From Paraburkholderia ginsengiterrae (GTDB taxonomy: Bacteria; Pseudomonadota; Gammaproteobacteria; Burkholderiales; Burkholderiaceae): a stretch of DNA of 64,000 nt. How positions within the stretch are numbered: position 1 is the stretch's first letter; each line of letters starts with the position of its first letter. Below the pieces are notes generated by a model. That model saw only the letters and a program-made list of their open reading frames with translations, was not told the origin of the DNA and made no database searches. Position numbers and translations under genes: made by a program. Below are positions 37,744 to 46,761 of this stretch, piece by piece. The DNA is taken from NCBI RefSeq assembly GCF_001645125.1, contig NZ_LXKA01000360.1, positions 1 to 64,000 of the forward strand. Direction: 5' to 3'.

Positions 37744-38363
37744 TGGCGCGGGGCAAATTCATTACGTTTGAGGGCATCGATGGCGCGGGCAAGACCACCC
37801 ATCTCGGCTGGTTCCGGGAGCGCCTCGAAGCAAAAGTCGCGAAGACCGGCCACGCGGTCGTCATGACGCGCGAGCCGGGCGGCACGCCGCTCGGCGAACA
37901 GGTCCGCGAGATCGTGCTGCATCAGAAAATGGACCTCGAAACCGAGGCGCTGCTGATGTTTGCGTTGCGCCGCCAGCATCTGGCCGACGTGATCGAGCCG
38001 GCGCTCGCGCGCGGCGACTGGGTGTTGTCGGACCGCTTCACCGACGCGACCTTTGCCTATCAGGGCGGTGGCCGCGGACTGCCGCGCGACAAGCTGGAAA
38101 CGTTGGAGCGCTGGGTGCAGGGCGGTTTTCAGCCGGATCTGACGGTGCTGTTCGACCTCGCCCCCGAGATCGCCAACCAGCGCCGCAGCGCGGCGCGCGA
38201 TCCGGACCGCTTCGAAAGCGAGTCGGCGGCGTTTTTCGACCGCACGCGCACGGAATATCTGCGCCGCGCCGAAGAAGCGCCATACCGATTCGCTATCATT
38301 GACTCCTCGCAAAGCATCGCGCAGATTCAGAGAAAACTTGAAGAATTGATTGCAATTCTTTGA
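37740..38363 (+). CDS. tmk: thymidylate kinase
   Basis: Tmk phosphorylates dTMP to dTDP for DNA synthesis. The protein has 207 residues with the P-loop GIDGAGKT (12-19), the REPGG motif, [16 protein letters not shown] and a C-terminal LID region. The ATG at 37740 overlaps the mltG stop (ATGATG), so it is translationally coupled to the broken gene's downstream frame; a second ATG follows directly. An eight-base-pair AT-rich inverted repeat (38341-38348 with 38353-38360) covers its last codons. The order mltG-tmk-holB-TatD matches E. coli. Confidence 0.97.
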   Translation: MMARGKFITFEGIDGAGKTTHLGWFRERLEAKVAKTGHAVVMTREPGGTPLGEQVREIVLHQKMDLETEALLMFALRRQHLADVIEPALARGDWVLSDRFTDATFAYQGGGRGLPRDKLETLERWVQGGFQPDLTVLFDLAPEIANQRRSAARDPDRFESESAAFFDRTRTEYLRRAEEAPYRFAIIDSSQSIAQIQRKLEELIAIL

Positions 38364-38395
38364 ATTTAAAAGAATATAACCCTGTTTTATAACGG

Positions 38396-38425
38396 TTGCA
38401 AAGCTAATGTTATGTCTCGCATAAC
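38396..38425 (+). promoter_or_regulatory. possible internal promoter and inverted repeat before holB
   Basis: In the AT-rich 90-bp gap after tmk, TTGCAA (38396-38401) and CATAAC (38420-38425) are spaced 18 bp apart. CATAAC is also the right arm of an inverted repeat with GTTATG (38409-38414). This could be a promoter for holB or a short hairpin in the message. Confidence 0.35.
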
Positions 38426-38453
38426 GGCTTCAACCGATTGATTCAAAAGGGAA

Positions 38454-39491
38454 ATGATGATTTATCCGTGGCAGGCCGACGACTGGAACCGCCTGCAGCA
38501 GTTGCGCGGCCACTGGCCGCACGCCCTGTTGCTGCACGGACAGGCCGGAATCGGCAAGCTGCGCTTCGCGCAGCATCTCGCGCAAGGCCTGTTATGCGAG
38601 GCGCAGCACGCCAATGGCGAGCCGTGCGGCGCGTGCGTGGCCTGCAACTGGTTTGCGCAAGGCAATCATCCGGATTACCGGATCGTCGTGCCCGAGGCAC
38701 TGGCCGCTGAAGCCGGCCTCGACAACGCCGCCGACGAAAAAGCCGACAAGGCCGAGGGCGAGGAAGGCAAGAAGACCCGCGCGCCCAGCAAGGAAATCAA
38801 GATCGAGCAGATTCGCGGCTTGCTCGACTTCGTCGGCGTGGGCTCGCACCGCGGCGGCGCGCGCGTGGTGGTGCTGTATCCGGCCGAGGGGCTGAACATC
38901 GCCGCGGCCAACGCGCTCCTGAAAACGCTCGAAGAGCCGCCGGCCGGCGTCGTGTTCCTGATGGTGTCGGCGCGCATCGACCGGCTGTTGCCCACCATCA
39001 TCAGCCGCTGCCGCCAGTGGCCGATGAGCGTGCCCGCGCCGCAGGCGGCGGCGCAGTGGCTCGCGGCCCAGGGCGTGGCCGACGCGCCCGCGCTGCTCGC
39101 CGAAGCCGGCGGCGCGCCTCTCGCGGCGCTCGCGCTCGCCGCCGACGAGAACCGCGCGCTGCGCGACTGGACCCTCAAACAACTCGCCGCCGGTCCGGAT
39201 TGCGACGCCTTCGCCTGCGGCGAAGCGCTGCAGAAACTGCCCGTGCCGCTGGTGCTAGGCTGGCTGCAACGCTGGATGTACGATTTGCTGGCGCAGCGCA
39301 CGGCGGGAGCGCCGCGCTATTTTCCGAACGCTTCGGCGGCGTTGACGCGCTGCGCGTCGCAAGCTGACGCCAGCGCGTTCGCGCGCTTCATGCGCACCGT
39401 GACGCGCCAGCGTGCCGTCGAGAACCATCCGCTGAATGCGCGGCTGGTGTTCGAGGAGCTGTTTATCGGCTACCGCGAGCTGTTTGCCTGA
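38454..39491 (+). CDS. holB: DNA polymerase III subunit delta'
   Basis: HolB is the delta' subunit of the clamp loader that opens the beta ring on DNA. The 345-residue protein has a degenerate P-loop (HGQAGIGKLRFA), the zinc-binding cysteines in LLCEA and PCGACVAC, and the SRC-type arginine-finger segment TIISRCRQW. A Lys/Glu-rich insertion (ADEKADKAEGEEGKKTRAPS) near residue 90-110 is longer than in E. coli and typical of Burkholderiaceae. GGGAAATG precedes the start; two ATG codons are adjacent. A GNAT gene follows 12 bp later. Confidence 0.95.
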   Translation: MMIYPWQADDWNRLQQLRGHWPHALLLHGQAGIGKLRFAQHLAQGLLCEAQHANGEPCGACVACNWFAQGNHPDYRIVVPEALAAEAGLDNAADEKADKAEGEEGKKTRAPSKEIKIEQIRGLLDFVGVGSHRGGARVVVLYPAEGLNIAAANALLKTLEEPPAGVVFLMVSARIDRLLPTIISRCRQWPMSVPAPQAAAQWLAAQGVADAPALLAEAGGAPLAALALAADENRALRDWTLKQLAAGPDCDAFACGEALQKLPVPLVLGWLQRWMYDLLAQRTAGAPRYFPNASAALTRCASQADASAFARFMRTVTRQRAVENHPLNARLVFEELFIGYRELFA

Positions 39492-39503
39492 TTTCAACGC
39501 ACC

Positions 39504-40034
39504 ATGAGCCTCTCCTACCGCGACGCCACGCTGGATGACCTGCCTGCCATCGTCGACATTTACAACTCGACCGTGCCGTCGCGGCAAGTAACCGCCGATC
39601 TCGAGCCGGTCAGCGTCGAAAGCCGGCTGGCGTGGTTTCATGCGCACGGTCCGCACAAGCGCCCGCTGTGGGTGGTGGACGATCCCGAGCAACCAGGCCG
39701 CGTGATCGCGTGGCTGAGCTTTTCCGACTTTTACGGCCGCCCGGCTTACCAGCGCACCGCCGAAGTCAGCATCTATCTCGACGCCGGCGCGCGCGGCAAA
39801 GGGCTGGGAAAGCAACTGCTGGCGGCGTCGCTGGCCGCGGCGCCCGCGCTGGGCATCGACAGCGTGCTCGGATTCATCTTCGGCCACAATGAGGCGAGTC
39901 TGCGCCTGTTCCGCGCCTTCGGATTCGACACGTGGGGCTCGCTGCCGCGCGTGGCCGTGCTGGACGGCGTGGAGCGCGATCTGGTGATTCTCGGCAAGCG
40001 GCTCGATGCGGCTGAAGCCACCACCACGGCCTGA
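39504..40034 (+). CDS. GNAT family N-acetyltransferase (phosphinothricin acetyltransferase-like)
   Basis: This 176-residue acetyltransferase has the GNAT core: RDATLDDLPAIVDIYNSTV at the N-terminus, the acetyl-CoA-binding motif DAGARGKGLGKQLL, and FGHNEASLRLFRAFGF. It is closest in pattern to the PAT/Bar and YncA subfamily, which acetylate phosphinothricin, methionine sulfone or similar amines. Its native substrate is unknown. It is 12 bp after holB and about 140 bp before the TatD gene, so it sits inside an otherwise conserved cell-cycle gene block, probably co-transcribed. Confidence 0.9.
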   Translation: MSLSYRDATLDDLPAIVDIYNSTVPSRQVTADLEPVSVESRLAWFHAHGPHKRPLWVVDDPEQPGRVIAWLSFSDFYGRPAYQRTAEVSIYLDAGARGKGLGKQLLAASLAAAPALGIDSVLGFIFGHNEASLRLFRAFGFDTWGSLPRVAVLDGVERDLVILGKRLDAAEATTTA

Positions 40035-40172
40035 ATCACCTCGAACTATTCCATAAGCCGGGCCCTCAAACCTGCGCGCTTCGCGCAAGACTCCCGAGAG
40101 GGAGAAACCCGAGACGGCCCGCTGCTTTCTCACACAGGCTGCTTTTTCATACGGTTAACGCAGGACATCACC

Positions 40173-40964
40173 ATGTTTGTCGATTCGCACTGCCATATCA
40201 ATTTCGAAGGACTCGCCGACCGTCTGCCCCAGGTGCTGGAGAACATGCGCAGCCATTCGGTCACGCATGCGCTGTGCGTGTCGGTCGATCTGGAAACGCT
40301 GCCGTCCGTGCTGGATATCGCCACCCGCTACGAGAACGTTTATGCGTCGGTGGGCGTGCACCCGGATCACGAGGACATGCGCGAGCCGAGCCTCGCCGAA
40401 CTGGTCGAACTGGCCGAGCATCCGAAGGTGGTGGCGATCGGCGAGACGGGTCTGGACTATTACCGTCTGGAAGGCCGCACGATCGCCGACATGGAATGGC
40501 AGCGCGAGCGCTTTCGCACGCATATCCGCGCGGCGCACGCCACGGCCAAGCCGCTGATCATTCATACGCGCGCGTCGTCGGAAGACACGTTGCGCATCAT
40601 GGCCGAGGAGCGCGCGGGCGTGCCGGGCGGCGTGATGCATTGCTTCACCGAGCCGTGGGCCGTCGCCGAGCAGGCGCTGGCGCAGAATTTTTACATCTCG
40701 CTCTCGGGCATCGTTACATTCAAGAGCGCCACCGACGTGCAGGACGTCGCGCGCCGTGTCCCGCTCGAGCGCCTGCTGATCGAAACCGACTCGCCGTACC
40801 TCGCGCCGGTGCCGTATCGCGGCAAGCCCAATGAACCTGCGTACGTCAGTTATGTCGGACGGTTCATCGCGCAGCAACGCGAGATGCCGGAGGCGGCGCT
40901 GGCCGCCGCCACCACGCAAAACTTTTTCCGCCTTTTCAAGCTGTCGCCGCCCGCCGGTGCGTAA
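40173..40964 (+). CDS. ycfH: TatD-family metal-dependent deoxyribonuclease
   Basis: The 263-residue protein is an amidohydrolase-fold nuclease. Metal ligands are visible in DSHCHINF, the Glu in IGETGLDYY, the His in IIHTRAS and the Asp in IETDSPYLAPVPYRG. TatD-type enzymes digest DNA and act in repair and DNA turnover. The position after holB matches ycfH of E. coli. The next gene encodes an ankyrin-repeat protein 64 bp away, as in many Burkholderia genomes. Confidence 0.95.
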   Translation: MFVDSHCHINFEGLADRLPQVLENMRSHSVTHALCVSVDLETLPSVLDIATRYENVYASVGVHPDHEDMREPSLAELVELAEHPKVVAIGETGLDYYRLEGRTIADMEWQRERFRTHIRAAHATAKPLIIHTRASSEDTLRIMAEERAGVPGGVMHCFTEPWAVAEQALAQNFYISLSGIVTFKSATDVQDVARRVPLERLLIETDSPYLAPVPYRGKPNEPAYVSYVGRFIAQQREMPEAALAAATTQNFFRLFKLSPPAGA

Positions 40965-41028
40965 CACGGGCGTGTAAGCATAAAGGCAATAAATATCAAA
41001 TGGATAGGAAAGTTTCCTAAAGTTAAAT

Positions 41029-41766
41029 ATGAAGAAAAATTCGATGTCGGCCGTCGCAGTTCAAGAAACCTCCAACACCGGCGCGCTGGTCGCCGCGCGG
41101 CGCGGCGTCTCGCGTCTGGCGTTCGCGGCCACGCTGAGCTGTGCGGCGCTGGTGTCGCTGCTGGCCGCGCCGGTCCAGGCGGCACCGATCGATTCGCTGA
41201 TCAAGTCGGTCAAGTTCGACGACGTCAATGGCGTCAACAAGCTGCTCGCCCAAGGCATGGACCCGAACAGCGTGGACAACCAGGGCATTCCGCTGCTGGT
41301 GCTGGCCGCGCGCGAGAAGTCGGACAAGGTCGGCGCGGCGCTGCTCGCCAATCCGAAAACCAACATCGAGATCCAGGACAAGGCCGGCGAGAACGCGATG
41401 ATGATGGCCGCGCTGAACGGCGATCTGGACTTCGTGAACCAGCTGATCGCCAAGGACGCCGAGGTCAACAAGAAGGGCTGGGCGCCGCTGCACTACGCGG
41501 CCGCGAACGGCCATGACGACATCGTCAAGGTGCTGCTCGATCATTCGGCCTACGTCGACGCCGGTTCGCCGAACGGCACCACGCCGCTGATGATGGCCGC
41601 GCGCGGCGGTCACGTCTCGACCGTGAAGCTGTTGCTCGACAACGGCGCGGACCTCACGGTGAAGAACCAGATCGGCATGACGGCGCTCGATTTCGCCAAG
41701 ACCTACAAGGAACCGGACGTGGTCGAAGGGCTGACCGCGCGTCTGCAGCAGATGCAGCAGAAGTAA
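41029..41766 (+). CDS. exported ankyrin-repeat protein
   Basis: The 245-residue product has an N-terminal export signal (RRGVSRLAFAATLSC to LLAAPVQAAP). The signal contains a twin-arginine-like RRG but a normal hydrophobic core, so Sec or Tat export cannot be told apart by eye. Residues about 60-235 hold five or so ankyrin repeats, for example KKGWAPLHYAAANGHDDIVK and NGTTPLMMAARGGHVSTVK. These mediate protein contacts. A second start at residue 6 is possible. It follows the TatD gene closely and probably shares its message. The partner is unknown. Confidence 0.88.
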   Translation: MKKNSMSAVAVQETSNTGALVAARRGVSRLAFAATLSCAALVSLLAAPVQAAPIDSLIKSVKFDDVNGVNKLLAQGMDPNSVDNQGIPLLVLAAREKSDKVGAALLANPKTNIEIQDKAGENAMMMAALNGDLDFVNQLIAKDAEVNKKGWAPLHYAAANGHDDIVKVLLDHSAYVDAGSPNGTTPLMMAARGGHVSTVKLLLDNGADLTVKNQIGMTALDFAKTYKEPDVVEGLTARLQQMQQK

Positions 41767-41980
41767 AGCGCGCGGCGCGGCGGCTCGTGAGTTCGCGGCC
41801 GCCCGCCAACGCGGCGAGGCCGCTGCAGCGCCGGCCGCAAAAAAGTGCCTGAAGATAGCGGCCGCGGGCATGCTTGAGCTTCGCAAAACAGTGCAGAATG
41901 ACGACTTTGGCGCGCCGCGTGGGCGCGCCGCCAGAACACGGCGAACCATCGCCTGATAAACGACCCTGAAAAGGAACACC

Positions 41981-42337
41981 ATGCTGCGGGCTTTGATTTT
42001 CGCCAGCGCGTTTGCCGTACCGCTATCGGCAGCCGCGTTTACGGGAGGCGACCTCAACAAGCTGTGCACGAAGACGGATGTGGCATCGCGTAGCGCATGC
42101 GCCGCATATATCGAAGGCGCCGCCGACGGCATCTTCAACACCATCGACGCAATCGGCGGTACGACCGGGCCGCGGGTCGGCCAGTACTTCTGCCTGCCGC
42201 AGGACGCGCGCTCGGCGCAACTCACCGACGCGGTGCGCAAGTACATTGCCGAGAATCCGATCGTCGCGGGCTACAACGCCAGCACGGCGATTTCGCTCGG
42301 GCTCGGCAAGGCGTTTCCTTGCAAGAGCGGCAATTGA
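41981..42337 (+). CDS. Rap1a/Tai-like periplasmic protein
   Basis: The 118-residue protein has a signal peptide (MLRALIFASAFAVPLSAAA) and a mature domain with four cysteines (29, 40, 71 and 114). It shows the pattern GGDLNKLC, CAAYIEGAADG, FCLPQ, VRKYIAENP. This resembles the Rap1a/Tai immunity domain, which protects against type VI secretion amidase effectors. No type VI or amidase gene is nearby, so an immunity role is not supported by context and the domain may have another periplasmic use. AAGGAA precedes the ATG. Confidence 0.72.
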   Translation: MLRALIFASAFAVPLSAAAFTGGDLNKLCTKTDVASRSACAAYIEGAADGIFNTIDAIGGTTGPRVGQYFCLPQDARSAQLTDAVRKYIAENPIVAGYNASTAISLGLGKAFPCKSGN

Positions 42338-42514
42338 TCCGAATGCGGATCTGAATACGGATCTGAAGCGCCGCCTGGCGCGGCCCGGATCTGGCGGGCC
42401 CGCATATTGCGTGACTTGAGGCGATGCGCGCAGCCGTTTCCCGGCACGGGACCTTGCTGGCAGATGCCGGTAAAGTGTCCGAAGCGCGCTGACCCACCCG
42501 GGAGGACATGCAAG

Positions 42515-43924
42515 ATGGGCCGACTGATCGTCGTGTCGAATCGCGTCGCGACGCCGACGGAAACCAAAGGATCTGCCGGCGGACTCGCAGTCGGCGTATT
42601 CGGCGCGCTGAAGGATGCGGGCGGCGTATGGTTCGGCTGGAGCGGCGACGTGGTCAGCGAGACTGTCGCCAACGCGGGTCCGACGCTGGAGCAGGACGGC
42701 GCCGTGACGTTCGCGACGGTCGGGCTGACGCGTAAGGATTACGACCAGTACTATCGCGGCTTTTCGAACGCGACACTGTGGCCGGTGTTCCACTATCGCA
42801 ATGACCTCGCACGCTACGAGCGCGAGGAGTACGCGGGCTACCGGCGCGTCAACGCGTGGCTCGCGCATAAGCTGATCAGGCTGCTCGAGCCCGACGACGT
42901 GATCTGGATTCACGACTACCATCTGATCCCGTTTGCCGAAGCGCTGCGCAACGAAGGGATCACGAATCGCATCGGCTTTTTCCTGCACATTCCGTTTCCT
43001 GCGCCGCAGATTCTGCTTAACATTCCGCCGCACGAAGAGTTGGTGAAGTCGCTCTCGTGCTACGACCTGCTGGGCTTCCAGACCGCCACCGACCAGCTGG
43101 CTTTTCACGACTACGTGACCCGCCACGCACGCGGCACGGTGAGCGCGGACGGGCTCGTCGAAGCGTTCGGCCGCAAGCTGCGCACCGGCGTCTACCGGAT
43201 CGGCGTGTTTCCCGATGAAATCGCCGAGCAGGCCAAGCGTTACGAAAGCCGCCAGCACGTGCTCGAACTGAAGCAGAGCCTGGAAGGCCGCAAGCTCATC
43301 ATGAGCGTCGACCGGCTCGATTATTCGAAGGGCCTCGTCGAGCGATTCCGGGCCTTCGAGCAACTGCTGGAGCGCTCCCCGGAATGGCGCGGCAATGTCA
43401 CGCTGGTGCAGATCGCGCCGCCGACCCGCTCGGACGTCGCCACCTATCAGAAGATTCGCCAGGATCTGGAGTACGAAGCAGGGCGGATCAACGGCCGCTA
43501 CTCGGGCCTCGACTACACGCCGATCCGTTATCTGAATCAGCAGTACGACCGCTGGAAACTAATGTCGCTGTTTCGTGAATCTCAGATCGGCTTTGTGACG
43601 CCGCTGCACGACGGCATGAATCTGGTCGCCAAGGAGTACGTCGCCGCGCAGAATCCCGACGACCCCGGCGTGCTGGTGCTGTCGATTTTCGCTGGCGCGG
43701 CGGCCGAGCTGTCCGGCGCGCTGCTGGTCAATCCGCATGATGCGATCGGCATGTGTGACGCGTTGCAGCGCGCGTTGCAGATGCCGCTCGATGCGCGGCA
43801 GCGGCGTCATGAGATCAACATGGCGGCGCTGCGTAAGAACGATCTTGGCGTATGGCGTGACAGCTTCCTGAGCGATTTGCGCAGCGTGCCGGTTCAGCAA
43901 ACTGGCACAGGCGGCGGTCGCTAG
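42515..43924 (+). CDS. otsA: alpha,alpha-trehalose-phosphate synthase (UDP-forming)
   Basis: OtsA (family GT20) joins UDP-glucose and glucose-6-phosphate into trehalose-6-phosphate, the first step of osmoprotectant trehalose synthesis. The 469-residue protein has the N-terminal VVSNRV and GGLAVG motifs, the HDYHLIPFA block, MSVDRLDYSKGL, and the C-terminal TPLHDGMNLVAKEYVAAQ. The start at 42515 is set by GGAGG ten bases upstream. No otsB phosphatase gene lies beside it, as it does in E. coli; an AAA ATPase gene follows 82 bp later. Confidence 0.96.
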   Translation: MGRLIVVSNRVATPTETKGSAGGLAVGVFGALKDAGGVWFGWSGDVVSETVANAGPTLEQDGAVTFATVGLTRKDYDQYYRGFSNATLWPVFHYRNDLARYEREEYAGYRRVNAWLAHKLIRLLEPDDVIWIHDYHLIPFAEALRNEGITNRIGFFLHIPFPAPQILLNIPPHEELVKSLSCYDLLGFQTATDQLAFHDYVTRHARGTVSADGLVEAFGRKLRTGVYRIGVFPDEIAEQAKRYESRQHVLELKQSLEGRKLIMSVDRLDYSKGLVERFRAFEQLLERSPEWRGNVTLVQIAPPTRSDVATYQKIRQDLEYEAGRINGRYSGLDYTPIRYLNQQYDRWKLMSLFRESQIGFVTPLHDGMNLVAKEYVAAQNPDDPGVLVLSIFAGAAAELSGALLVNPHDAIGMCDALQRALQMPLDARQRRHEINMAALRKNDLGVWRDSFLSDLRSVPVQQTGTGGGR

Positions 43925-44006
43925 TGATGAGGCGTGTGGACGGAATTGCATTGCCGCGCTTATTGCGACGCGTATTGCGGCGCGCCACGCCGCGGACGGT
44001 GGCCGC

Positions 44007-45173
44007 ATGCTGACCACCCTGGCCGTCGCCGGTTATCGGTCGCTGCGCGAGCTGATCGTGCCGCTTGGCCGCCTGAACGTGATCACGGGGGCGAATGGCA
44101 GCGGCAAGTCGAGCGTGTATCGCTCGCTGCGGCTGCTGGCCGAGACCGCGCGCGGCGGCGTGATTACCTCGCTCGCGCGCGAGGGCGGCTTGCCGTCGAC
44201 CTTATGGGCCGGCCCCGAACGTTTTTCGCGGGCCATGCTGGCCGGGGAGTCGCCTGTCGAGGGCACGCGCCGCAACGAGCCCGTGAGTCTGCGGCTCGGG
44301 TTTTCCGGCGATCAGTTCGGCTATGCGATCGATCTGGGGCTGCCGGTCGTCAATGAAGCCACGCGGTTTCCGCTCGATCCCACCATCAAGCGCGAGTGCA
44401 TCTGGAGCGGGCCGGTGCTGCGGCCGTCCGCGTTGCTGGTCGACCGGCACGGCCCGGCCTTGCGCACACGGGACGAGCGCGGCGACTGGCAGACGATTGC
44501 GCAGCCCATCGCCAGCTTCGACAGCATGATGACGGAGTTCTCCGACCCGCGCACCGCACCGGAGATGATCACCGTGCGCGAGCAGATCCGCTCGTGGCGC
44601 TTCTACGACCATTTCCGCACCGACGCCGAAGCGGCCGCGCGTCTGCCGCAGATCGGCACGCACACGCCGGTGCTGGCAAACGACGGCGCCGATCTCGCCG
44701 CGGCGTTGCAGACCATCCGCGAGATCGGCGACCCGGCCGCGCTCGACGCCGCCATCGACGATGCCTTCCCTGGTTCGCGCCTCGACGTGACGACGCAGGA
44801 TGGCCGCTTCGAAGTCGTGATGCATCAGCACGGCCTGTTGCGCCCGCTCAAGGGTGCCGAGCTGTCGGACGGCACCTTGCGCTATCTGCTGCTGGTTGCC
44901 GCGCTGCTGACGCCGCGCCCGCCAGCGCTGCTCGTGCTGAACGAGCCGGAGACGAGCCTCCATCCCGACTTGCTGCCGGCTCTCGCACGCCTGATTGCGC
45001 GAGCGGCGATGCATTCGCAGGTGCTGGTGGTGTCGCACGCGGCGCGCCTGATTGCGTCGCTCGAGCGCGAGGAGGCGAGCGAGTCGATCGTGCTGGAGAA
45101 GCACTTCGGCGCGACGCGCATTGCCGATGCCGACGAGCGCGATCTGCCGGCCTGGAAATGGCCCGCGCGCTAG
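44007..45173 (+). CDS. AAA/ABC-type ATPase (RecF/OLD-like, AAA_21)
   Basis: The 388-residue protein has an SMC/RecF-like ATPase fold: Walker A GANGSGKSS (28-36), a signature-like LSDGTLRYL, Walker B LLVLNEPETSLHPDLLP, and a switch His in VVSHAARL. There is no C-terminal TOPRIM nuclease, unlike complete OLD proteins, and no partner nuclease gene next to it. Such stand-alone ATPases occur widely in Proteobacteria and their function is unknown. It lies between otsA and a glycosyltransferase gene, which does not explain it. Confidence 0.85.
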   Translation: MLTTLAVAGYRSLRELIVPLGRLNVITGANGSGKSSVYRSLRLLAETARGGVITSLAREGGLPSTLWAGPERFSRAMLAGESPVEGTRRNEPVSLRLGFSGDQFGYAIDLGLPVVNEATRFPLDPTIKRECIWSGPVLRPSALLVDRHGPALRTRDERGDWQTIAQPIASFDSMMTEFSDPRTAPEMITVREQIRSWRFYDHFRTDAEAAARLPQIGTHTPVLANDGADLAAALQTIREIGDPAALDAAIDDAFPGSRLDVTTQDGRFEVVMHQHGLLRPLKGAELSDGTLRYLLLVAALLTPRPPALLVLNEPETSLHPDLLPALARLIARAAMHSQVLVVSHAARLIASLEREEASESIVLEKHFGATRIADADERDLPAWKWPAR

Positions 45174-45401
45174 CGGCGAGGCCGGCCGCTTATGACGGTG
45201 GATGTAAGATGACTGTAACAGCGCCGATTAAATGCAAGACGAAGGGTTTTTTGCGGCACGGTGGTGAATAATGATCCGATGCCGGTGGTGCACGCGTGAG
45301 CGCGCGGCCATCGCATGGATCGCACGTACTGGCGTCAGGATGCCTGGCGCCGCTGACGCGTACCGCCGCAGGCGCAAGCCGTCAGTTCACGGAGACACAA
45401 G

Positions 45402-46469
45402 ATGAAGATTGCGCAGATCGCCCCCTTGACCGAATCGGTGCCGCCGAAGCTGTATGGCGGCACGGAGCGCGTCGTGTCGTATATCACCGAGGCGCTGGTT
45501 GAACTCGGCCATGACGTGACGCTGTTCGCGAGTGGTGACTCCGTCACCAGTGCGAAGCTCGAACCCGTCTGGCCGAGCGCGTTGCGGCTCGATCCCGGCA
45601 TTCGCGACCGCGTGGCGCCCCATATGCTGCTGATGGAACTGGTGCGCCGCCAGGCCGAGAATTTCGACGTCCTGCATTTCCATCTCGACTACTACTCGTT
45701 TTCGGTCTTCAAGCGCCAGGAGACGCCGTTCATCACGACCATGCACGGCCGCCTCGACTTGCCCGAACAGCAGCCGGTGTTCGACACTTTCGGCAACGTG
45801 CCGGTGGTGTCGATTTCGAACTCGCAGCGTCATCCGCTGCCGCAGGCCAAGTGGCTCACCACCGTCTATCACGGCTTGCCTGAGCAGCTCTATACGCCGC
45901 AGCCGGTCGAGCAGAAGTACCTTGCGTTCCTCGGCCGCATCTCGCCGGAAAAGCGAGTGGATACCGCCATCCGGATCGCCGGCCGCTGCGGGATGCCGAT
46001 ACGCATCGCCGCGAAAGTGGACGCCGCGGACCACGAGTACTTCGAGCGCGAGATCCGGCCGTTGCTCGATTTGCCCCATGTCGAGTTCATCGGTGAAATC
46101 GCGGATCATCAGAAGGCCGAATTTCTCTCCGGCGCGCACGCGCTGCTGTTTCCGATCGACTGGCCGGAGCCGTTCGGCCTCGTGATGATCGAAGCCATGG
46201 CGTGTGGCACACCGGTGATCGCGTTCAACCGCGGCTCGGTGCCGGAAGTGCTGGACGACGGCGTGACGGGCTTTATCGTCGAGGACGAGATCGGCGCGGT
46301 GGCGGCGGTCAACCGTCTGCACAAGGTGCCGCGCGCGGGCGTGCGGCAACGCTTCGAGGAGCGTTTCACGTCGCACCGCATGGCGCAGCAGTATGTGGAC
46401 GCGTATCAGTCGGTGATTCGCGCGCAGAAGCGCTCGCGCTTCAAGGTCATCGACAGCTCGGGAAGCTGA
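45402..46469 (+). CDS. family GT4 glycosyltransferase
   Basis: The 355-residue enzyme has the GT-B fold. N-terminal features are PLTESVPPKLYGGTERVV, the sugar-nucleotide region FLGRISPEKRVDTAI, and the C-terminal EX7E-like motif in PFGLVMIEAMACGTPVIAF. It transfers a sugar from a nucleotide donor to an unknown acceptor. The nearest sugar gene is otsA; the exopolysaccharide cluster begins 5 kb downstream. A strong bidirectional terminator follows. A 228-bp gap upstream holds no gene I can support and should contain its promoter. Confidence 0.9.
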   Translation: MKIAQIAPLTESVPPKLYGGTERVVSYITEALVELGHDVTLFASGDSVTSAKLEPVWPSALRLDPGIRDRVAPHMLLMELVRRQAENFDVLHFHLDYYSFSVFKRQETPFITTMHGRLDLPEQQPVFDTFGNVPVVSISNSQRHPLPQAKWLTTVYHGLPEQLYTPQPVEQKYLAFLGRISPEKRVDTAIRIAGRCGMPIRIAAKVDAADHEYFEREIRPLLDLPHVEFIGEIADHQKAEFLSGAHALLFPIDWPEPFGLVMIEAMACGTPVIAFNRGSVPEVLDDGVTGFIVEDEIGAVAAVNRLHKVPRAGVRQRFEERFTSHRMAQQYVDAYQSVIRAQKRSRFKVIDSSGS

Positions 46470-46511
46470 GCGGCGAGTTGAGCAGGAAACAACCGGCTGA
46501 CCGGGTAGGAT

Positions 46512-46552
46512 AAAAAAACGGCGATGCGCTTCAAGCTCATCGCCGTTTTTTT
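46512..46552. terminator. bidirectional terminator between the GT4 and SYLF genes
   Basis: A perfect 15-base inverted repeat, 46512-46526 and 46538-46552, with an 11-base loop. The arms start and end in seven A and seven T, so each strand gets a GC stem plus a T-run. It serves the convergent glycosyltransferase and SYLF lipoprotein genes. A run of seven G follows directly. Confidence 0.95.
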
Positions 46553-46761
46553 GGGGGGGCCGCATGGCTCGCGGTGGCTGAGGTAGTTGCATCAGGCAAA
46601 GGCCGCACAGGAGAGTTTGCGGCCCACAAAAGCTCTCGCATGTGGCGCCTGCCACGATGCAAAAAGCCGACTGCACGGCACAGCACCCGACCCGGACACC
46701 GCTGCTGACGGAAACCGGCGGATCAGGCGCCTCCCCGCAAACCGGCAGGTGAATCGCGCAA

